This document shows positions 55,877-64,000 of a stretch of 64,000 nucleotides of DNA, piece by piece. Numbering within the stretch: the stretch's first letter is position 1; each line of letters starts with the position of its first letter. Below the pieces are notes generated by a model. That model saw nothing but the letters and a program-made list of their open reading frames with translations. It was not told the DNA's origin and ran no database searches. The DNA is from Enterobacteriaceae bacterium RIT714 (lineage in GTDB: Bacteria > Pseudomonadota > Gammaproteobacteria > Enterobacterales > Enterobacteriaceae), in contig WJYB01000003.1 of NCBI GenBank assembly GCA_009668015.1, positions 248,001 to 312,000 on the forward strand. The letters are read 5' to 3'. Position numbers and translations under genes: made by a program.

Positions 55877-58085
55877 ATGTGGGCTCTTGCGGCGGGGGTG
55901 GTGACACCGGCGCGGGGAGTACCTGGTAGGTTTGCACCGGCGGTCGCACGTCGGCGATATCGAAATGTTTCTTCACCATGCTGTCGAGGGCAAAGCGTAC
56001 CGTCCACTGTTTGAGCGGCTGCGTGGTGAATGAGACCCGCAGCGTAAAGGCGGTGTTGGTCAGCCCCACAATGCCTGCATAGGATGGTTCACCGATCACC
56101 AGCCCACGAATCTCTTCCATCTCCATCAACTCCTCAACCGCCGATTTCAGCGCCTGCTTCGCTTTATCCGCATCTTCATGGCGGTCGACATCGTAATTGG
56201 CTACGACCGACCCGATGCCTCGAACAAAGTTAGCGAAGGTGGTAATGGATGACCACGGTATGATGTGATACGCGCCGGTGTCCTGACGCACGCCCACCGA
56301 TCGAATCGACATCCGCTCGACCGTTCCCGTTAACGGCCCAATCGTCACCAGATCGCCTGTGTTCATTCCATTTTCGAACTGAATAAAAATGCCGGTAATA
56401 ATATCTTTTACCAGCGTCTGCGAGCCGAACGAGATGGCCAGACCCAGTGCGCCAGCGCCTGCCAGCAGTGGCGCAATGTTGACGCCAATTTCCGAGAGCA
56501 CAATCATGATTGTGATGGTGCTGATAATGACTGCCAGCGCATTGCGAAACAGCGTTAACAGCGTACGGGCACGGGCGCTGGGCAGCGGACGGCCATGAAT
56601 ATCCGAGACCAGCCGGTTTTCAATCAGGCTCGCCAGCAGCGTCCAGCCTATCGCGGAGAAGAATAAAATCAGGGCGATACGGATCAGAATATCCACGGTT
56701 TTTTCGCCTGCGCCGTTGTGCATCCAGTTCCAGAAATCGAATAATCCCCAGGCACTGAGCATCAGCATGATGGCGACACAGACGGTCAGGATGCGAGCCA
56801 CTTTGAGCGATGCGGAGATCCAGCCGTTTACTCGTTTTTGCAGTTCGGGATAATTTCGCTGCACCTGCGGGGAAAGGGTGATGGTTTTGGAAATCCAGCG
56901 CGAAAGCAGGCCGGAGATAAAGGCAGCGATCCCGATAATAGCCAGACTGCGGAAGGTGGCCCCCATCATAAACTTCAGGCTGTTACCCGGATCGAACAGC
57001 GAGAAGAAGCACAGGACGATAAAATAGGCGCTGGCGAGCCAGTGCCACACCAGGGCAAACGCGCGAATAAACAGGCTGAAGAAAGAGAGCGATCGGTCAG
57101 CCAGATGCAGCAGCCCGGCGGTAATCGCCTTTTTATTATGGAAGATCAGATACAGCGCCCAGAAAGTGATGCACAGCATAATCAGCACATTTGCCAGCGC
57201 GCCAATCTGCACATTGACCTGGTTGGAGATAATCGGAACCGCCACCAGCAGGCCATATCCAATCAGACCACTGAGAATACTCAGACGCAGCGCCCAGTAT
57301 TTTGCCGCCAGATCGTTGATGGAAAAAGGGCGTAAGTCCGGCACTCTGGGGCTAAATATCAGTCGTAACAGGGCTTTGAAAAACTCGATCAGGGCGAAGG
57401 CATTCAGGAACAGACTTTGCTGAAAGGCGATGGTTTTGCTCCCGGCATGAAGATTGTCGCTGAGTAACTGGCCGACAAACAGCGTCAGCGCCAGCAGCAG
57501 TAAATCAATCACAAAAGCGCCAGCAATCATCAACGGCAGGTGGAGCCAGCTGCTCCTTTCGCGGTTTTTTCTCCGCCCCCATTCGCCCATTTTGCGATAA
57601 AGCGGCCAGGCGCAGAGGCGCGCCAGCCAGTAGACGGCGAACACCAGCGCGGCCAGCATTAAAAAGTGGCTGGCGGCATTGCCGAAGGTCTGGGGATTAA
57701 AGGGTTTGTGCGGAGAGCCAATCAGGTTTCTGTAAAGCTGGGCGAAGCGCGCGGATAAGGCTTCGCCGTAATGTCGGCTCACGTCAGTCACGTTTTCCAG
57801 CACTGTCTTCTGGCTGGCGACCTCCGGTGGCGTGATTTTAGGCACTGGATCCTGCGGCGGCGTGCTGGCCACCGTGCGTAACTGTTCAATCAGCTCTTTG
57901 CGCGAGGCGTCATTCTCCAGCACGTCGGCCAGAGCACCATAGGCGGCTTTTTTCTGCTCAACGTCAGGTTCGGCTGGCGGCGGGGTTTGCGTTGATGCGG
58001 CAGTAGAGGAAGTGACGCCGGGAATGGCCACCGCCTGCGCGGGGGCGCAGAACAGGCAGAACAACAGCAGCAGGATCCACGGCAC
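55872..58085 (-). CDS. ybiO: YbiO, MscS-family mechanosensitive channel (MscM)
   Basis: YbiO is a large MscS-type channel of the inner membrane, contributing miniconductance (MscM) activity under osmotic downshift. The 737-residue protein has a signal peptide (1-18), a periplasmic domain of about 120 residues, roughly ten helices, and the pore helix LLAGAGALGLAISFGSQTLVKDIITGIFIQFENGMNTGD near 530-568, which matches MscS TM3. A cytoplasmic MscS beta/alpha domain follows, and the C-terminus is Pro-rich (LPAPVSPPPPQEPTL). Length is close to 741 in E. coli. Confidence 0.93.
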   Translation of the reverse strand: MPWILLLLFCLFCAPAQAVAIPGVTSSTAASTQTPPPAEPDVEQKKAAYGALADVLENDASRKELIEQLRTVASTPPQDPVPKITPPEVASQKTVLENVTDVSRHYGEALSARFAQLYRNLIGSPHKPFNPQTFGNAASHFLMLAALVFAVYWLARLCAWPLYRKMGEWGRRKNRERSSWLHLPLMIAGAFVIDLLLLALTLFVGQLLSDNLHAGSKTIAFQQSLFLNAFALIEFFKALLRLIFSPRVPDLRPFSINDLAAKYWALRLSILSGLIGYGLLVAVPIISNQVNVQIGALANVLIMLCITFWALYLIFHNKKAITAGLLHLADRSLSFFSLFIRAFALVWHWLASAYFIVLCFFSLFDPGNSLKFMMGATFRSLAIIGIAAFISGLLSRWISKTITLSPQVQRNYPELQKRVNGWISASLKVARILTVCVAIMLMLSAWGLFDFWNWMHNGAGEKTVDILIRIALILFFSAIGWTLLASLIENRLVSDIHGRPLPSARARTLLTLFRNALAVIISTITIMIVLSEIGVNIAPLLAGAGALGLAISFGSQTLVKDIITGIFIQFENGMNTGDLVTIGPLTGTVERMSIRSVGVRQDTGAYHIIPWSSITTFANFVRGIGSVVANYDVDRHEDADKAKQALKSAVEELMEMEEIRGLVIGEPSYAGIVGLTNTAFTLRVSFTTQPLKQWTVRFALDSMVKKHFDIADVRPPVQTYQVLPAPVSPPPPQEPTL

Positions 58086-58172
58086 GGCTTCCTCCGGTGA
58101 AGAAAATACTCAGCAAAATGATAAGTATAGATGTCAGGCGGGGGAGGGAAGTTTTTGGGAACAATCTGGCAT

Positions 58173-58199
58173 AAAAAAGCCGGGCGCTAAGGCCCGGCT
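58173..58199 (-). terminator. intrinsic terminator of glnHPQ
   Basis: GCCGGGC/GCCCGGC (58179-58185, 58192-58198) with a 6-nt loop is followed by T6 on the minus strand, 24 bp beyond the glnQ stop. Confidence 0.88.
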
Positions 58200-58222
58200 C
58201 ATCAACAGGTGAGGCGTGATTC

Positions 58223-58945
58223 TCAGGAGACGTGCTGCAAGAACTCCTGCAGGCGCTGGCTCGGCGGGTTCGCGATCAGATCCTGCGGATTACCATCTTC
58301 GGCAATACGTCCTTTATCAATGAAAATCAGTCGGGACGCCACTTTCTCGGCAAAACCGATTTCGTGCGTCACGATCACCATCGTCATTCCTTCTTCGGCC
58401 AAATCCTGCATCACTTTCAGCACTTCATGACGCAGTTCTGGATCCAGCGCAGACGTCGGCTCATCAAACAGCATCATTTTGGGTTTCACTGCCAGCGCGC
58501 GGGCAATCGCCACACGCTGCTGCTGTCCGCCGGAAAGCTCTGACGGATAGTGATGAGCACGCTCCGCCAGACCGACCTTCGCCAGCAGCTCTCGGGCCAG
58601 CTTCTCGGCCGCCGCTTTGTTGGCACCGCGCACACGCTGTGGGCCGAACATCACGTTTTCCAGCGCCGTCAGGTGCGGGAAGAGGTAGAACTGCTGGAAC
58701 ACCATGCCCGCTTCCTGACGAATCAGACGCTCGTCTACTTTCGGGTCGTTGACCTTCAGACCGTCGACGATCAGATCGCCGCTGGTAATCTCTTCGAGCT
58801 TGTTGATGCAGCGCAGCAGCGTCGATTTACCGGAACCTGACGGCCCGATAATGACCACGACTTCACCCTGTTTGATATCTAAATCAATATTATGCAGCAC
58901 CTGGGTTGGGCCAAAGTGCTTGGAGACGTTTTTAAATTCAATCAC
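58223..58945 (-). CDS. glnQ: glutamine ABC transporter ATPase GlnQ
   Basis: GlnQ energises high-affinity glutamine import. The 240-residue ABC protein has Walker [10 protein letters not shown] near 34, the Q-loop in [17 protein letters not shown] near 83, signature [15 protein letters not shown] near 136, Walker [15 protein letters not shown] near 156, and switch His in [11 protein letters not shown] near 194. The length equals that of E. coli. It overlaps glnP by 4 bp and is the last gene of the operon. Confidence 0.97.
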   Translation of the reverse strand: MIEFKNVSKHFGPTQVLHNIDLDIKQGEVVVIIGPSGSGKSTLLRCINKLEEITSGDLIVDGLKVNDPKVDERLIRQEAGMVFQQFYLFPHLTALENVMFGPQRVRGANKAAAEKLARELLAKVGLAERAHHYPSELSGGQQQRVAIARALAVKPKMMLFDEPTSALDPELRHEVLKVMQDLAEEGMTMVIVTHEIGFAEKVASRLIFIDKGRIAEDGNPQDLIANPPSQRLQEFLQHVS

Positions 58946-59601
58946 AGGATTTTCATCCTTCTTTCCAGACGACGCAGAACAAAGCTCAGCAGCAGCGTAA
59001 TAATCAGATAAACCACCGCCACGGCACTCCAGATTTCCAGTGCGCGGAAGTTACCGGCAATGATCTCCTGGCCCTGACGGGTTAATTCGGCCACCCCAAT
59101 CACGATGAACAGTGACGTATCTTTGATGCTGATAATCCACTGGTTACCGAGCGGCGGCAGCATACGGCGCAGCGCCAGCGGCAGGATCACGTGGCGGATG
59201 GTTTCGCGACGAGACAGCCCCAGCGCCAGACCCGCTTCGCTAAAGCCTTTATGAATCGACAGTACCGCACCGCGCGTGATCTCCGCTATGTAAGCACCGG
59301 AGTTGATCATAATGGTGACCACCGCTGCGCTGAACGGGTCGATGCGCAAATCGGTGAAAGCCATTGGCAGGGCGAAGTAGATAAACATCACCTGGACAAC
59401 GATGGGCGTGCCGCGGATGACTTCGATGAAAACCAGTGCGATGTGGTTAGCAATCCAGCCGCCGTAGGTGCGAGCGAAACCAGCCACCAGGCCGATAATC
59501 AACCCGCCAACCAGACCGAGGACCGAAATCCACAGGGTCATTTTGGCGCCTTCAAGCAAGAGAGGAATGGCAGGCCAGATGGCGCTCCAGTCAAACTGCA
59601 T
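58942..59601 (-). CDS. glnP: glutamine ABC transporter permease GlnP
   Basis: GlnP is the membrane subunit of the glutamine importer. The 219-residue HisMQ-type permease has about five hydrophobic segments and the EAA loop [32 protein letters not shown] near 125-155. Its start lies 79 bp after glnH; the gap contains a strong hairpin, and its end overlaps glnQ. Confidence 0.96.
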   Translation of the reverse strand: MQFDWSAIWPAIPLLLEGAKMTLWISVLGLVGGLIIGLVAGFARTYGGWIANHIALVFIEVIRGTPIVVQVMFIYFALPMAFTDLRIDPFSAAVVTIMINSGAYIAEITRGAVLSIHKGFSEAGLALGLSRRETIRHVILPLALRRMLPPLGNQWIISIKDTSLFIVIGVAELTRQGQEIIAGNFRALEIWSAVAVVYLIITLLLSFVLRRLERRMKIL

Positions 59602-59633
59602 GATAATTTCCTGTTACCGTGGTTCTAAAATAG

Positions 59634-59655
59634 CAGGGGCGAAAGGTCGCCCCTG
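59634..59655 (-). terminator. intercistronic hairpin between glnH and glnP
   Basis: CAGGGGCGA/TCGCCCCTG (59634-59642, 59647-59655) is a perfect 9-bp stem with a 4-nt loop. On the minus strand it is followed by CTATTTTAG, so it may act as a partial terminator or an mRNA stabiliser, giving more binding protein than permease. Confidence 0.7.
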
Positions 59656-59680
59656 AGCGTACTTTGTATTTTAAGAATAA

Positions 59681-60475
<795 letters not shown>

Positions 60476-60480
60476 CTATA

Positions 60481-60497
60481 TGAAAAAATCGTGCCAA
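60481..60497 (-). promoter_or_regulatory. sigma-54 promoter of glnH
   Basis: Minus-strand TTGGCACGATTTTTTCA has a full -24 element (TTGGCACG) followed by a T-run and an imperfect -12 (TTCA instead of TTGCA). This is the expected place and form of the E. coli glnHp2 promoter. It lies 54-70 bp upstream of the glnH start. Confidence 0.78.
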
Positions 60498-60537
60498 CAT
60501 TGCAACTCATTGTTTTGCAAAGAGGATGATGTCATGT

Positions 60538-60744
60538 TTTGCACGATAAACGGTGCAAACCGCTTTTGTTGCACCATAATGGAGCGCTATTTTGGTGCAA
60601 CCGGGTTTGCTCAGCCGACGGGTGGCTATTAAGCGCATATAACGGCGATAAAACAATCTTTCGTTAACGATTTTGTGAGGTGATTATTACAACTAATTTA
60701 CTTTTGCAGCAAGGGAGGGCAAAAGTGTGCACCATAAACGTGCA
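60538..60744. promoter_or_regulatory. NtrC site array upstream of glnH
   Basis: NtrC-type dyads (GCAC-N7-GTGC) occur as GCACCATAATGGAGC (60571-60585) and GCACCATAAACGTGC (60729-60743). An N8 variant lies within TTTGCAC...GTGCAAA (60538-60559), and a lone half-site GGTGCAA at 60594-60600. The first three lie 40-120 bp upstream of the sigma-54 promoter. The fourth is next to the dps terminator, about 230 bp away. Confidence 0.65.
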
Positions 60745-60770
60745 AAACCCTCACCGGGAAGCGAGGGTTT
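60741..60770 (-). terminator. probable terminator of dps
   Basis: AAACCCTC/GAGGGTTT (60745-60752, 60763-60770) forms a stem with a 10-nt partly paired loop, followed on the minus strand by TTTTGCAC; it lies 20 bp after the dps stop. Confidence 0.65.
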
Positions 60771-60789
60771 GATTGAAAATTCGTATGGA

Positions 60790-61557
<768 letters not shown>

Positions 61558-61588
61558 ATTCTGCATGGCAACTGACGCCATGCAGAAT
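61558..61588 (-). terminator. long hairpin after rhtA
   Basis: ATTCTGCATGGC/GCCATGCAGAAT (61558-61569, 61577-61588) is a perfect 12-bp stem with a 7-nt loop just past the rhtA stop. There is no T-run on the minus strand, so it may terminate inefficiently or protect the mRNA end. Confidence 0.6.
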
Positions 61589-61596
61589 ATTCAGCC

Positions 61597-62484
61597 CTAA
61601 TTGATATCGACTTTTTCAATTTTGGTTTCCGGGCGCATGGTGAGCGTGGATCCCATCGAGGCGGCAATGATGGAGCACAGCGCCAGAGTTTGAGTGAAAG
61701 TCAGGCTCTCTCCGAGGAAAACCATCCCGGAAATGGCGGCAAGCGCTGGCTCCATGCTCATCAGCGTGCCGAAGATCCGCGTAGGCAGGCGGGTGAGGGC
61801 GATCATCTCCAGTGAGTAAGGAAGCGCGGTGGAAAGCACCGCCACAGCCAGTCCGACAGGCAAAATCGACCATTGCCAGATGGATTCGGTGGCCTGGGCC
61901 ATTCCCAGCGGGACGAAAATAATTGCAGCGATCAGCGAACCCAGTGCGACGGTCGCCGGACCATGCTCTTCCCCTGCCCGTTGTCCGGTGAGGATATAGA
62001 CGGCCCAGCAGGCTCCTGCGCCCAGCGCCAGCGCGGCGCCGGTCAAATCCACGTGCGAGATGTTATGTCCAAGCGGTAACAAGAACCACAGTCCCAGCAC
62101 GGCCAGCACCACCCAGACAAAATCCACCGGGCGGCGAGAGGAGAAGAGGGCGACGGCAAGCGGGCCCGTAAACTCCAGCGCGACGGCAATCCCCAGCGGT
62201 ACGGTCTGGATCGACAGGTAGAACAGATAGTTCATGCCCCCCAACGACAGCCCATAGAACAGCAGCGGCAGACGCTGTTCCTTTTTAAATCGTAACCGCC
62301 AGGGCTTAAAGATGACGACCAGGATCAGCGTTCCCAATGCGATACGCAGCGCAGTGACTCCCGGCGCGCCCACCAGCGGAAAGAGTGACTTCGCCAGTGA
62401 TGCGCCACTTTGAATGGACAACATAGCGATGAGTATTACAACGATGGGCAACCAGACTGGCGCTTTGCGAGACAACCCAGGCAT
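61597..62484 (-). CDS. rhtA: threonine/homoserine exporter RhtA
   Basis: RhtA (YbiF) is an inner-membrane DMT-superfamily carrier that exports threonine and homoserine. The 295 residues form two EamA halves with about ten helices; MNYLFYLSIQTVPLGIAVALEFTGPLAVAL and STALPYSLEMIALTRLPTRIFGTLMSMEPALAAISG are the two conserved blocks. The start MPGLSRKAPVW at 62484 matches E. coli; an in-frame upstream start at 62499 adds five residues and is less likely. Confidence 0.95.
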   Translation of the reverse strand: MPGLSRKAPVWLPIVVILIAMLSIQSGASLAKSLFPLVGAPGVTALRIALGTLILVVIFKPWRLRFKKEQRLPLLFYGLSLGGMNYLFYLSIQTVPLGIAVALEFTGPLAVALFSSRRPVDFVWVVLAVLGLWFLLPLGHNISHVDLTGAALALGAGACWAVYILTGQRAGEEHGPATVALGSLIAAIIFVPLGMAQATESIWQWSILPVGLAVAVLSTALPYSLEMIALTRLPTRIFGTLMSMEPALAAISGMVFLGESLTFTQTLALCSIIAASMGSTLTMRPETKIEKVDIN

Positions 62485-62838
62485 CCTTTCTCCTGTCAAT
62501 TTTTGTCAAAGGAAGTAAAAGCGGCAGTGTAATGGAAAATAAACGTACGCGGTTGAGACTTTGTTGAAAAAAAAAGCCGAAATCCTCTTACAATGAAGAT
62601 AAGTTGATGGATAAAACAGCTAACAGATTAGGAATAATCTGGATGATTGTATTAACGTTGACGCGCAAAATTAGCGTAATACCGTGAAAATCTGGTTTTT
62701 TTTGAATGAGATAGCTGGGTCTGGAAACGTTCTGTTACATCAAGGCTCGGTTAGACATCACGAATCTCAAAGAGTTTCACAAGATTTTTTGATATATTTA
62801 AAACTTACGGACTTACTTGAAGCACATTTGAGGTGGTT
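62485..62838. promoter_or_regulatory. divergent rhtA/ompX intergenic region
   Basis: This 354-bp gap has no supported gene. Near its right end TGATATATT (62790-62798) is an extended -10 element that could start ompX about 30 bp before its ATG; no good -35 accompanies it. GAGGTG (62830-62835) is the ompX ribosome site. The left end carries the rhtA ribosome site (minus-strand AGGAG). The centre is AT-rich. Confidence 0.45.
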
Positions 62839-63357
62839 ATGAAAAAAATTGCATGTCTTTCAGCACTGGCTGCTGTTCTGGCTGTTTCCGCAGGTACCGC
62901 TGTAGCTGCTACTTCTACCGTTACCGGTGGTTACGCTCAGAGCGATATGCAGGGCGTAGTAAACAAAGCTAACGGTTTCAACCTGAAATACCGTTACGAG
63001 CAGGACAACAACCCGCTGGGCGTGATCGGTTCTTTCACCTACACCGAGAAAGATCGTTCTGAAGATGGCGCTTACAATAAAGCTCAGTACTACGGTGTGA
63101 CCGCTGGTCCTGCTTTCCGCCTGAACGACTGGGCAAGCATCTACGGTGTTGTAGGTGTTGGCTACGGTAAATTCCAGCAGACTGAAAACGAAAGTCTGAA
63201 CCGCACTGCATCTACCAGCGACTACGGTTTCTCTTATGGCGCAGGTATGCAGTTCAACCCAATCGAAAACGTTGCTCTGGACTTCTCCTATGAGCAGAGC
63301 CGTATCCGCAACGTTGACGTTGGCACCTGGATCGCAGGCGTGGGTTACCGCTTCTAA
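62839..63357 (+). CDS. ompX: outer-membrane protein OmpX
   Basis: OmpX is an eight-stranded outer-membrane beta-barrel of the Ail/OmpX family, involved in surface interaction and stress. The 172 residues have a Sec signal peptide (1-23, ending VAA) and alternating barrel strands, and end in the outer-membrane signature GVGYRF with C-terminal Phe. The codon use (GGT, GCT, CTG, AAC) is that of a highly expressed gene. The start at 62839 (MKKIACLSAL) is chosen over a GTG at 62833. Length and sequence are of the Enterobacter type. Confidence 0.97.
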   Translation: MKKIACLSALAAVLAVSAGTAVAATSTVTGGYAQSDMQGVVNKANGFNLKYRYEQDNNPLGVIGSFTYTEKDRSEDGAYNKAQYYGVTAGPAFRLNDWASIYGVVGVGYGKFQQTENESLNRTASTSDYGFSYGAGMQFNPIENVALDFSYEQSRIRNVDVGTWIAGVGYRF

Positions 63358-63374
63358 TCACTCCGGTGAGCCAA

Positions 63375-63408
63375 TAAAAAATCCGCCCAATGTGGCGGAT
63401 TTTTTTTT
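63375..63408. terminator. intrinsic terminator of ompX
   Basis: ATCCGCC/GGCGGAT (63381-63387, 63394-63400), extended by AAA/TTT, has a 6-nt loop and a T8 tail. A-runs on the left make it usable for opgE on the other strand as well. Confidence 0.9.
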
Positions 63409-63471
63409 GCTTTAACGGCATCTGCGGAGGTTCTTTCTGGTCACAAACCCAAGAGCAGAGGCAACGCGGAC

Positions 63472-64000
63472 TTACCGACTCTTCGTCTCAAAGAGATCGG
63501 TCCCCAGATGGGTGTATTCCACTTTCTGTAACTTGAAGTTGGTAATGTAAACCGGCGGCGCTTTTTTGTTGGAGATAAACGGGTAGTGATGGGTAATCTC
63601 CTTAGCGGAAATACCGGTCCACTGGGCGAAGAAGCTCAGGAAGTCATTGGCGGAGCGGCGCGCCTTAATGATGCGATGGGATTTATCGTCGCTTGAAAGC
63701 ACCATGAAAGGCACCTGAAAGTTCTGCTGAAATTTGTCGTCATGCGCCAGGTATTGCACCTTTTTTCCGCGCTCTTTAAATGCCAGACCGTGATCCGAGA
63801 AGTACACCATTGAGAAACTCTCGCCGGTATTGCGCAGTTGAGTATACAGCTGACTCAGCAGTTCATCGGTTTGCGTCATGGTGTAGAGATAGCAAGAGGT
63901 CTCTTTGGACTGGACGAAAACCGTATATTTTCCCTGAGTACGATCGCAGGCCTGCGGGTGTGAACCCATCAGATGCAGGACAATCAGCTGCGGCTGGGTG
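63472..64000 (-). CDS. opgE: phosphoethanolamine transferase OpgE (C-terminal part)
   Basis: OpgE (YbiP) is an inner-membrane sulfatase-fold enzyme that transfers phosphoethanolamine to osmoregulated periplasmic glucans in E. coli. Only the C-terminal ~176 of about 527 residues are in the window; the frame is open to the right edge, reading TQPQLIVLHLMGSHPQACDR, with LHLMGSH the typical motif of the family. MVYFSDHGLAFKERGKKV (Asp-His metal site) and QVPFMVLSSDD follow. An ATG at 63969 is internal, not the start. The identification with opgE rests on gene order next to ompX and sequence likeness. Confidence 0.93.
   Translation of the reverse strand, partial: TQPQLIVLHLMGSHPQACDRTQGKYTVFVQSKETSCYLYTMTQTDELLSQLYTQLRNTGESFSMVYFSDHGLAFKERGKKVQYLAHDDKFQQNFQVPFMVLSSDDKSHRIIKARRSANDFLSFFAQWTGISAKEITHHYPFISNKKAPPVYITNFKLQKVEYTHLGTDLFETKSR

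Overview
The window is a continuous piece of chromosome from a member of the Enterobacteriaceae, most like Enterobacter or a close relative (Lelliottia, Leclercia). Gene order and protein sequences follow the E. coli K-12 nadA-to-ybiP (opgE) segment almost gene for gene. A complete histidine utilisation (hut) cluster, absent from K-12, sits between ybhC and ybhB, and OmpX is a 172-residue form that looks like the Enterobacter protein. Species assignment is inference from remembered homologues; no database was searched.

Layout. 1-5.4 kb: nadA (5' truncated) and pnuC for NAD, zinc exporter zitB, secreted ybgS, aroG with a perfect TyrR box, gpmA with a Fur-like box. 5.7-10.1 kb: galETKM with both GalR operators. 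10.1-16.3 kb: molybdate genes modF, modE and modABC, the small protein gene acrZ, and phosphatase ybhA. 16.4-18.8 kb: pgl and lipoprotein ybhC, then a phage lambda-type attB core that appears unoccupied. 18.9-25.3 kb: hutIGC and hutUH, each with a near-identical HutC-type operator. 25.3-31.0 kb: ybhB and the divergent bioA/bioBFCD operon around a BirA operator; bioF begins with four 24-bp tandem repeats. 31.0-34.5 kb: an orphan branched-chain/urea-type ABC ATPase and uvrB with LexA and DnaA boxes. 34.5-39.3 kb: ybhK, a Moco riboswitch with moaABCDE, and ybhL. 39.3-48.5 kb: ybhN-clsB-ybhP, ybhQ, and the cecR-ybhGFSR drug exporter. 48.6-53.4 kb: rhlE, dinG and ybiB. 53.4-58.1 kb: two DUF1471 proteins (ybiJ, mcbA) flanking ybiI, then rlmF and mechanosensitive channel ybiO. 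58.2-64 kb: glnHPQ with sigma-54/NtrC control, dps, rhtA, ompX, and the C-terminal part of opgE.

Most genes are housekeeping or conserved accessory genes, arranged in tight operons with 1-17 bp overlaps (mod, gal, hut, bio, moa, ybh, gln). Molybdenum is a shared theme: ModE controls molybdate uptake (modABC) and, through a second operator, the moa cofactor operon, which is also read out by its Moco riboswitch. I found no IS element, prophage, CRISPR array, tRNA, rRNA or defence island. The features most worth attention are the repeat-driven change at the bioF start, the retained lambda attB beside hut, the orphan ATPase with a degenerate signature motif, and an extended NtrC site array between glnH and dps.
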